Source: Prevotellaceae bacterium (GTDB taxonomy: Bacteria > Bacteroidota > Bacteroidia > Bacteroidales > UBA932). From it: DNA of 6,723 nt. The stretch covers positions 1-6,723 of the forward strand of contig JAITMY010000131.1 of assembly GCA_031290755.1 (NCBI GenBank). Reading direction: 5' to 3'. Positions 1 through 6,068 of this stretch are shown piece by piece. A program made the position numbers and the translations under genes. Position 1 is the first letter of the stretch, and every line of letters begins with the position of its first letter. The notes under the pieces were generated by a model, which worked only from the letters and a program-made list of their open reading frames with translations, was not told the DNA's origin and did not search any database.

Positions 1-931
1 TTTCCTTAGGGTCTTGCAGCAGGTCGTGCGCCAGCTGCTTGTCTTTTTCGTCGTCGCCGGTGCGCTTAAACGTTCCGGCAATGGGGTCAATGTAGGCCTT
101 GCCTTTGCCCACGCAGCAGTGCGTTTCGGGGCTTGAGCCGAAGATGCGAAACGAGCCGAAGGCGAAGTAGAACAGGTAGGGCGAGGGGTTGACGGAGCGC
201 AGGGCGCGGTACACCTTGAAGTCGTCGCCGGAGAACGCCTGCGAGAAGCGGCGCGACAGCACCAGCTGGAACACGTCGCCTCGCTTGCAGTGCTGAACGC
301 CCTTGCGCACCATGCCCTTGTACTCCTCGTCAGTAACGGTGGACTCCTCCGCGCCCTTTGCGGCGAAGTTGTAGGAGGCGAAGTTGCGGTTGTGCAGCAT
401 GGCCAGCAGCTCGTGCATTTTGCTCTCGCCGCCCTCCACAATGTTTTCCACGATGGTCATTTCGTTCTTGAAGTGGTTGATGACAATGATGTAGCGGTAG
501 AAAATGTACACCATGTCGGGGATGGCAACCGTGCTTGCGCTGCTCTTTTGCGGGTCAACATCCTCAAAGTACTTGACGGCATCGTAGCTTGTGTAGCCAA
601 AGAAGCCGTTGAACCCCGTGGTGTTTTGGTCGCTTTTCACCTCGAAGGAGTGCACGAAGCTGTTCAGCTCATCGGCCACGGAGCTGACCGTTTTTGTGTC
701 GGTGCTGCCGTCGGGGTACTCGGTTTTCACCTTGCCGTTGGCCACCTCAAACCGCGCGATGGGCTTTAGCCCGATGAACGACAAGGAGTTTTCGTTGCCG
801 TGAAAATCGGACGACTCCAAGAGCGCGGATTCGGGAAATACGTCGCGCACTTTCAGGTAAAGGCTCACCGGCGTTTGCAAGTCGGCTAATACGGTTTTGC
901 TTTGCGTGCTAATGCTTACTTTTTTCATCAT
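1..931 (-). CDS. trpE: Anthranilate synthase component I (TrpE), partial: 3' end beyond the left edge
   Basis: TrpE converts chorismate to anthranilate with ammonia supplied by the TrpG glutaminase subunit, the first committed step of tryptophan synthesis in the cytoplasm. The 310 residues visible were translated from the minus strand. They show the N-terminal tryptophan-binding element LLES (residues 37-40), the FFGYTSYDAV segment (110-119), the GDVFQLVLSRRF segment that opens the chorismate-binding domain (218-229), NPSPYLFYF (248-256), GSSPET (265-270) and DPIAGT (282-287). LLES and NPSPY are known to form the feedback site in enterobacterial TrpE, so tryptophan inhibition is likely here too. 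Family members run to roughly 460-470 residues, so about 150 C-terminal residues, including most of the active site, lie outside the window. Two adjacent ATG codons (931-929 and 928-926) could serve as the start, and either overlaps the end of trpB by 20-23 bases. No frameshift was seen. The alternative, an isochorismate or aminodeoxychorismate synthase, is unlikely given the LLES motif and the trpB neighbour. Confidence 0.95.
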   Translation of the reverse strand, partial: MMKKVSISTQSKTVLADLQTPVSLYLKVRDVFPESALLESSDFHGNENSLSFIGLKPIARFEVANGKVKTEYPDGSTDTKTVSSVADELNSFVHSFEVKSDQNTTGFNGFFGYTSYDAVKYFEDVDPQKSSASTVAIPDMVYIFYRYIIVINHFKNEMTIVENIVEGGESKMHELLAMLHNRNFASYNFAAKGAEESTVTDEEYKGMVRKGVQHCKRGDVFQLVLSRRFSQAFSGDDFKVYRALRSVNPSPYLFYFAFGSFRIFGSSPETHCCVGKGKAYIDPIAGTFKRTGDDEKDKQLAHDLLQDPKE

Positions 932-2108
932 CGTTCCATTCAATGTACGTTTTCATATCTTTATCTCCCCGTCCCGACAGGCATAGCACGATAAGGTCTT
1001 GCGGCCTAAACTTTTTTTGGCCGAAAACGCCCAAGGCGTGCGCCGACTCCAAGGCCGGTATGATGCCCTCCATGCGGGTCAGCTCCAAGGCTGCGGCGAG
1101 CGCTTCGTGGTCGTCCACGGCCAGCACCTCCGAGCGCCCCTGCCGCGCCATGTTAGCGTGCATGGGGCCGATGCCAGGGTAGTCCAAGCCTGCCGAGATG
1201 GAGTACGGCTCCTGAATTTGCCCGTCGGCGGTTTGCATCAGCAGCGTTTTTGCGCCGTGGATGATGCCCACCGTGCCCAGCCGAATGGTGGCCGCGGATT
1301 CGCCGGAGTCAATGCCCTTGCCCGCGGCCTCGGCCAGCACGATTTTCACCCGCGGGTCGTCCAAGTATTCGTAGGTGGCGCCAGCGGCGTTGCTGCCGCC
1401 GCCCACGCAGGCAATCAGGTAGTCGGGGTAGTCGCGGCCTTCTTTTTCGAGCAGCTGCACCTTTATTTCTTGGCTGATGACCGACTGGAAGCGGGCTACC
1501 ATGTCGGGGTAGGGGTGGGGGCCAACGGTCGAGCCGATGATGTAGTGCGTGTTGGAGGGGTTGCAGCACCAGTCGCGGATGGCCTCGTTGGTGGCGTCCT
1601 TCAGCGTCATGTTGCCGCTTGTTACCGGAATGACTTTGGCGCCCAGCATTTCCATTTTTTGCACGTTGAGGTGCTGCCGCGCCACGTCGGTTTTTCCCAT
1701 GTACACGGCGCACTCCATGTCCATCAGGGCGCAAACGGTGGCGGTGGCCACGCCGTGCTGCCCGGCGCCGGTTTCGGCAATGATGCGGGTTTTGCCCATG
1801 CGCCTTGCCAAAAGAATTTGCCCCACGGTGTTGTTAATCTTGTGTGCGCCGGTGTGGTTGAGGTCTTCCCGCTTGAGGTAGATCTTGCAGCCGTACTTTC
1901 CCGACAGGCGCTTGGCCAAGTACAGCGGGCTGGGGCGACCGACGTAGTCCTTCAAAAGGGCGTGATACTCCTGCTGAAACGCAGGGTCGCTAATGAGCAG
2001 CTTGTACGCATTTTTCAGCGCCTCTACGTTGGCGTGAAGGATTTCGGGGACGTAGGCGCCCCCGAAGTCGCCGTAGTAGCCGTTTTCGCTTACGTGAAAT
2101 GTTGACAT
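909..2108 (-). CDS. trpB: Tryptophan synthase beta chain (TrpB)
   Basis: TrpB is the PLP enzyme that joins indole, delivered by TrpA, with L-serine to make L-tryptophan. The 399-residue protein is normal length for the TrpA-partnered type (TrpB1). The PLP-binding lysine is K90 in HTGAHKINN (85-93). The catalytic glutamate is E112 in AETGAGQHG (111-119). The phosphate-binding loop is GGGSN (236-240), and the C-terminal SGRGDKD (378-384) supplies the serine that contacts the pyridine nitrogen. SAGLDYPGIGP (305-315) is also typical. The ATG at 2108-2106 gives the expected N-terminus, with YYGDFGGAYVPE at 11-22. An AGGA lies only two bases before the start, which is tighter than a normal Shine-Dalgarno spacing. 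The gene begins 15 bases after the rpoD stop codon and overlaps trpE at its 3' end. The trpB-trpE order is the one usual in Bacteroidota (trpBEGDCFA), so the remaining trp genes are expected to the left of the window. Confidence 0.97.
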   Translation of the reverse strand: MSTFHVSENGYYGDFGGAYVPEILHANVEALKNAYKLLISDPAFQQEYHALLKDYVGRPSPLYLAKRLSGKYGCKIYLKREDLNHTGAHKINNTVGQILLARRMGKTRIIAETGAGQHGVATATVCALMDMECAVYMGKTDVARQHLNVQKMEMLGAKVIPVTSGNMTLKDATNEAIRDWCCNPSNTHYIIGSTVGPHPYPDMVARFQSVISQEIKVQLLEKEGRDYPDYLIACVGGGSNAAGATYEYLDDPRVKIVLAEAAGKGIDSGESAATIRLGTVGIIHGAKTLLMQTADGQIQEPYSISAGLDYPGIGPMHANMARQGRSEVLAVDDHEALAAALELTRMEGIIPALESAHALGVFGQKKFRPQDLIVLCLSGRGDKDMKTYIEWNDDEKSKH

Positions 2109-2123
2109 TATCCTGTGCTTTTG

Positions 2124-2984
2124 TTACCCTAAATACGCTTTCAGCAGCTTGCTGCGCGAGTTGTGGCGCAGGCGGCGGATAGCTTTCTCCTTAATCTGGC
2201 GGACGCGCTCGCGGGTCAGCCCAAACTTTTCGCCGATTTCCTCCAGCGTCATCTCCTGCTGCCCAATGCCAAACACGTACTTCACGATGTCGCGCTCGCG
2301 CTCGGTGAGCGTGGCCAGCGCTCGGTCAATTTCGCGCGAGAGCGACTCGTTCATCAGCCAGCGGTCGGCGCTGGGGGAGTCGTTGTTCGTCAGCACGTCG
2401 AGCAGGCAGTTGTCCTCGCCGTCGATAAAGGGAGCATCAACTGACACGTGGCGCCCCGAAACTTTAAGCGTGTCCGACACCTTGTCCTTGGGTATCTCCA
2501 GTATTTGCGCCAGCTCCTCCGCCGAGGGGATGCGCTCGTGCTCCTGCTCAAACTTGGCCAGCGCCTTGTTGATTTTGTTGAGCGAGCCTACTTGGTTCAG
2601 CGGCAGCCGCACAATGCGCGATTGCTCGGCCAAGGCTTGCAGAATGGACTGGCGAATCCACCACACGGCGTAGGAGATGAACTTGAAGCCGCGCGTTTCG
2701 TCAAACTTCTCGGCTGCCTTGATGAGGCCGAGGTTGCCCTCGTTTATCAGGTCGGGCAGGTTCAGCCCTTGGTTTTGGTACTGCTTGGCCACGGAGACCA
2801 CGAAGCGCAGGTTGGCGCGGGTCAGCTTCTCCAGCGCCGAGTGGTCGCCCTTTTTGATGCGCTTGGCCAGCTCTACCTCCTCCTCTACGGTGATGAGGTC
2901 CTCGCGGCCTATCTCCTGCAAATACTTGTCCAGCGAAGCGCTCTCGCGGTTCGTAATCGACTTGGTAATTTTCAGCTGTCTCAT
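2124..2984 (-). CDS. rpoD: Primary RNA polymerase sigma factor (RpoD/SigA), Bacteroidetes short form
   Basis: This is the housekeeping sigma-70 subunit that directs RNA polymerase to most promoters. At 286 residues it is complete but lacks region 1.1, as is known for Bacteroidetes primary sigma factors. Region 1.2 spans about residues 17-46 (LDKYLQEIGREDL). Regions 2.1-2.4 span about 57-115, with ANLRFVVSVAKQYQ, DLINEGNLGLIKA, and the -10 recognition helix around FISYAVWWIRQSI (102-114). Region 3 follows (about 125-180). Region 4 spans about 222-280, with the helix-turn-helix TLEEIGEKFGLTRERVRQIK (246-265). The strong RpoD-type matches in regions 2.3-2.4 and 4.2, together with the gene's place after degP, favour the primary factor over an alternative sigma. 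It starts 39 bases after the degP stop and ends 15 bases before trpB. I see no TAnnTTTG promoter in either gap, so co-transcription with both neighbours is plausible, though a promoter inside degP cannot be excluded. Confidence 0.96.
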   Translation of the reverse strand: MRQLKITKSITNRESASLDKYLQEIGREDLITVEEEVELAKRIKKGDHSALEKLTRANLRFVVSVAKQYQNQGLNLPDLINEGNLGLIKAAEKFDETRGFKFISYAVWWIRQSILQALAEQSRIVRLPLNQVGSLNKINKALAKFEQEHERIPSAEELAQILEIPKDKVSDTLKVSGRHVSVDAPFIDGEDNCLLDVLTNNDSPSADRWLMNESLSREIDRALATLTERERDIVKYVFGIGQQEMTLEEIGEKFGLTRERVRQIKEKAIRRLRHNSRSKLLKAYLG

Positions 2985-3023
2985 GGTATGTTTGGGTTTA
3001 ATAGGTTCATGTTCGCTTGCTTG

Positions 3024-4487
3024 CTACCGCGACATCCCTATGGCGTAGTAGGCCACGGTGCCGTTGGGGTAGATGCCCTCAATCAGCACCGCCTCGTTTT
3101 GCACCGTGCTAAGTATTTTCGATATGTCGTGCACGCTGTTCACAGGGGTGCGGTTGATGCTGGTGATGATGTAGCCCTTTTTCACCCCCTGCGACATCAA
3201 CATGCCCTGCTTCAGCTCGGCCACCTGCACCCCGCCCCTGATGCGCAGCGCACGCTTGGTGTTGGCGTCAACCTCCTTGAGCGAGGCGCCGAGCACGTGC
3301 AGCGCGTTGTCGCTGTCGGCCTTCACGAGGCTCGTGGTGCCGGCCTTGTTGCGCAAAATAATGTTGACGTACTTCGTTTTGTTGCTCCTCACAATCGTCA
3401 GCGACACTTGGTCGTTAGGCCTGAACTTGCTGATTTGCTCTTGCAGCTGCGCAACCGTGCTTACCTCCACATCGTTGATTTTGGTAACCACGTCGCCCTT
3501 TTGCAGGTCGGCTTGCGCCGCGGCGCCGCCTTCAAGCACGCCGTAAATCAGCACCCCATTGACGTGCTGAATGCCATACTCGGCGGCGAGCTCAGGGGTC
3601 AACTCTTGCAGCGAAACGCCCAGCACCGCCCGCTGCACCACGCCGAACTCAATGATGTCAGTGGATACCTTGTTGACAATGCTGCTGGGCACGGCGAACG
3701 AGTAGCCCGCAAAGGAGCCGGTGGGTGAGGCGATGGCGGTGTTGATGCCCACGAGCTCGCCGCGGGCGTTCACCAGCGCCCCGCCGCTGTTGCCTTGGTT
3801 CACCGCTGCATCGGTTTGGATGAACGACTCTATCTTGAAATCGTCGGACAGGATGTTGATGTTTCGCGCCTTGGCGCTCACAATCCCCGCAGTTACCGTT
3901 GAGGTCAGGTTAAGCGGGTTGCCCACTGCCAGCACCCACTCCCCCAGCCGCAGCGCATCGGAGTTGCCTATGGTGATGTAGGGCAAGTCGCTGCCCTCGA
4001 TTTTCAGCACGGCGATGTCCGTGCTGGGGTCTGTGCCCACCAGCTTGGCGGTGAACGTGCGCCTGTCGTTGAGCGTAACGTGTATCTCATTCGCCCGCTC
4101 TATCACGTGGTTGTTGGTAACGATGTACCCATCGGTGGAGATAATCACGCCGGAGCCGGCGCCCTGCACCACCGGCGCTGGCTCCTGATACCTCCTGAAG
4201 CCGTAGAAGAACTCGAAGATAGACTCAGGCACGTTCTGCTCGCGCATGTAGCTCGTCTTGACGTGCACCACTGCGTTTACCGATTTCTCGGCGGCATACG
4301 TCAAATCGATTGCGCCTGCTGACGGCGCGGACTGCGACGTAAAAAGCGACGGCGTGTCGGCGTGCTGCCCGCCCTGCGCGTGCCCGGGCGCATTGCCCCT
4401 GCTCGCCTCCGAGCGTACCACAAAAAGCGCAGCGGCTGCGCCTGTGGCAGCGGCTACAATTCCGGTGATGAAAATGTTTTTTTGCAT
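3024..4487 (-). CDS. degP: DegP/HtrA-family (Do) periplasmic serine protease with two PDZ domains
   Basis: This is a trypsin-fold protease/chaperone that removes or refolds damaged envelope proteins in the periplasm. The 487-residue protein opens with a short positive start and a hydrophobic stretch (about 5-24), a signal peptide or signal anchor, followed by a low-complexity linker to about residue 58. The protease domain spans about 60-280. Its catalytic triad is H127 (TNNHV), D157 (STDIAVLKI) and S234 (QGNSGGA). The oxyanion-loop region AVGNPLNL (187-194) is also present. PDZ1 covers about 285-378 (GVSLQELTPELA onward), and PDZ2 about 395-485. Two PDZ domains and a length near 480-500 match DegP/DegQ. 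The insert corresponding to the regulatory LA loop is short here (about 85-108). It is the first gene of the leftward cluster and diverges from the mtaB homolog across 204 bases. A degP-rpoD pair is, from memory, also found in other Bacteroidales such as Porphyromonas. DegP versus DegQ cannot be settled from sequence alone. Confidence 0.95.
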   Translation of the reverse strand: MQKNIFITGIVAAATGAAAALFVVRSEASRGNAPGHAQGGQHADTPSLFTSQSAPSAGAIDLTYAAEKSVNAVVHVKTSYMREQNVPESIFEFFYGFRRYQEPAPVVQGAGSGVIISTDGYIVTNNHVIERANEIHVTLNDRRTFTAKLVGTDPSTDIAVLKIEGSDLPYITIGNSDALRLGEWVLAVGNPLNLTSTVTAGIVSAKARNINILSDDFKIESFIQTDAAVNQGNSGGALVNARGELVGINTAIASPTGSFAGYSFAVPSSIVNKVSTDIIEFGVVQRAVLGVSLQELTPELAAEYGIQHVNGVLIYGVLEGGAAAQADLQKGDVVTKINDVEVSTVAQLQEQISKFRPNDQVSLTIVRSNKTKYVNIILRNKAGTTSLVKADSDNALHVLGASLKEVDANTKRALRIRGGVQVAELKQGMLMSQGVKKGYIITSINRTPVNSVHDISKILSTVQNEAVLIEGIYPNGTVAYYAIGMSR

Positions 4488-4597
4488 AGGTTGTTCTAAG
4501 GTTTACGTTGTTTGCCCCTCTTATACGGGCAGGGCGCCTGTATTGTTTCATGCGCCGCAAAGCGAATTAGCGTATTTTAGCATTTTAGCCGCTGGCA

Positions 4598-4631
4598 TTT
4601 GAACTTTTTCCGATTGCAGCCCTTACCTTTG
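4598..4631 (+). promoter_or_regulatory. Putative Bacteroidetes-type promoter for the mtaB homolog
   Basis: TACCTTTG at 4624-4631 is an exact match to the Bacteroidetes -7 consensus TAnnTTTG. A TTTG at 4598-4601 lies 22 bases upstream, within the 17-23 base spacing known for the -33 element. Transcription would start near 4637-4640 and leave a leader of about 50 bases before the ATG at 4692. This is the only full match to the -7 pattern on the plus strand of the 204-base divergent region. I saw no operator-like palindrome beside it. The start site is inferred, not shown. Confidence 0.6.
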
Positions 4632-4674
4632 TGCCCCTAAGCAAAGCGCAAGCAGAAAGTTTGAAAATTGTAAC

Positions 4675-4691
4675 CACTAAAAAAAACTAAA
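4675..4691 (+). promoter_or_regulatory. A-rich translation initiation region before the mtaB homolog
   Basis: The 17 bases just before the ATG at 4692 are almost all A, with no purine-rich Shine-Dalgarno sequence. Bacteroidetes commonly start translation from A-rich, unstructured leaders rather than from an anti-Shine-Dalgarno pairing. This supports 4692 as the true start. No other in-frame ATG is better placed. Confidence 0.5.
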
Positions 4692-6068
4692 ATGAAGTAC
4701 AAGAGCCTTATCATTGACAACCCCAAAGACCTGATGTTTGGGATAGCACCCAAGCCGGTAAAAACCCCGCGCGGCCTCGAAATCGGCGGCGGACAGCTCT
4801 ACGCAGAGCTGAACTTCACGCTCCCCACCATGACCATCAGCGAGGCTACGCTGCCGGAGGTGTACCGCCACTACACCGAAATTACCGAAGGCGCCCTGAA
4901 GCGTGCCTTGGAGCTAAGCTCTAAGGGCGTAGTGCTCGAGCTGGAAACGCTGCTGGAGATGACCAGAACCCCCCAAATTGGCGTGGAAATCGTAAAGCGC
5001 ATGAGCGACATCTGCGAGCGATACCACCAGCAGCATGGCCTAATCTCCGAAATACGCCTTACGCCCAACGACCTGCGTGAGTTCGAGCGCCCCAGCCGCC
5101 AGCGAACATCGGCCTTGCTCGACCCCATGATAGAGCTCTTTGAGCGAGGATTGGCCGAAGGTGGAGACATGCTCTCCATCGAAAGCACCGGCGGCAAAGA
5201 AATATCAGACGACGCCCTCATGATGTGCGACCTCAAAACGGTAGTCTTTGCGCTGGCCGTGCTCGGCGTGCGCGACATGCGATTCCTGTGGCAAAAAATG
5301 GTGGCCATCGCCCGCAAGCAGGGGAAAATTGCCGGAGGAGACTCCGCCTGCGGCTTTGCCAACACGGCAATGGTGCTGGCCGAGCGGCGCTACATCCCCA
5401 AGGTGTTTGCCGCCGCGGTGCGCGTCATCTCCGTTGTGCGGGCGGTAGTCGCTATGGAGGAAGGCGCCGTGGGGCCAAGCAAAGACTGCGCCTACGAAGG
5501 CCCATTCCTGAAGGCCATCACGGGCATCCCCATCTCTATGGAGGGAAAAACCGCCGCCTGCGCCCACCTCAGCCCCGTAGGCAACATCGCCGCCGCCTGC
5601 GCAGACCTCTGGAGCAACGAGTCTGTCCAAAACATAAAGCTACTGTCGGGCATGGCGCCCACCGTTTACATGGAGCAGCTGGAGTACGACGTGCGCCTGA
5701 TGAACGAAGCGCTGCGCCTTGGCCCCGACCACCGGCGCATCTTGCAGCAGCTCATGGTATCCTCCGACGCCTACCTCGACCCGCAGGCGCTCGTGCTCGC
5801 CCCCGAAAGCGTTATCCGAATCTCGCAGGCGCTGCTGAAAGGCGAAACCTACATTGCCAACGCCAAGAGCGGAGCAATGGTAGCCCTGGACATCATCGAC
5901 GAGGCGCTCGCCGCCGGCCAGCTGCTGCTGCCAGAGGCCGAAAAAGCCTACCTGCCACAAATGCGCGAGGCGCTGTGCGAAATCCCCGACAGCGAAAGCG
6001 ACTTTGTGGAGATGATGCTACCCCTGCTCGACAAGAGCAAGTTTACCCCCGCAGAGTACGGCCTGTAA
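4692..6068 (+). CDS. MtaB-family methanol:corrinoid protein methyltransferase homolog
   Basis: MtaB activates methanol at a zinc ion and passes its methyl group to the cobalt of the corrinoid protein MtaC, in the cytoplasm of methylotrophic methanogens and acetogens. This 458-residue protein is the family's length and aligns, from memory of Methanosarcina MtaB, along its whole length. The zinc ligands known from M. barkeri MtaB (E164, C220, C269) correspond to E164 in SIESTGGKE (162-170), C220 in AGGDSACGFANTAM (214-227) and C266 in GAVGPSKDCAYEG (258-270). Other shared blocks are KAITGIPISMEGK (274-286), CAHLSPVGN (290-298), DLWSNESVQ (305-313) and the C-terminal FTPAEYGL. It is intact, with GC content and codon use like its neighbours, so any transfer is not recent. 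It starts a rightward unit with its own promoter and is followed directly by a DUF62 gene. No mtaC or mtaA is visible. The fold is well supported. Methanol as substrate is inference: this branch resembles bacterial MtaB-like proteins whose substrates are not all known. The symbol is left blank for that reason. Confidence 0.88.
   Translation: MKYKSLIIDNPKDLMFGIAPKPVKTPRGLEIGGGQLYAELNFTLPTMTISEATLPEVYRHYTEITEGALKRALELSSKGVVLELETLLEMTRTPQIGVEIVKRMSDICERYHQQHGLISEIRLTPNDLREFERPSRQRTSALLDPMIELFERGLAEGGDMLSIESTGGKEISDDALMMCDLKTVVFALAVLGVRDMRFLWQKMVAIARKQGKIAGGDSACGFANTAMVLAERRYIPKVFAAAVRVISVVRAVVAMEEGAVGPSKDCAYEGPFLKAITGIPISMEGKTAACAHLSPVGNIAAACADLWSNESVQNIKLLSGMAPTVYMEQLEYDVRLMNEALRLGPDHRRILQQLMVSSDAYLDPQALVLAPESVIRISQALLKGETYIANAKSGAMVALDIIDEALAAGQLLLPEAEKAYLPQMREALCEIPDSESDFVEMMLPLLDKSKFTPAEYGL

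Noticed and set aside
290..769. A 159-codon plus-strand frame near the left edge
   Set aside because: It is antisense to trpE, whose reading frame shows clear conserved motifs throughout the same region.
999..2105. A 368-codon open frame on the plus strand opposite trpB
   Set aside because: It is exactly antisense to a confident trpB. Its translation is rich in Gly, Val, His and Ala without domain motifs, as expected from GC-rich codon bias.
2222..2229. AAAGTTTG on the minus strand inside rpoD, as a possible internal trp promoter
   Set aside because: It misses the leading T of TAnnTTTG, has no TTG at a suitable distance upstream, and lies within conserved sigma region 4 coding sequence.
3354..3361. 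TTATTTTG on the minus strand inside degP, as a possible rpoD promoter
   Set aside because: It lacks the A of the TAnnTTTG core. The nearest upstream TTG is about 30 bases away, too far for the -33 element.
2448..3728. A 426-codon open frame on the plus strand
   Set aside because: It runs opposite both rpoD and degP and across the gap between them. The product is low-complexity (Leu, Val, His, Arg), so it is a shadow of the real genes.
4514..4534. Short GCCC/GGGC inverted repeat in the divergent region, as an operator or terminator
   Set aside because: It has only a four-base stem around a nine-base loop and no T-run, so it is expected by chance in GC-rich sequence.
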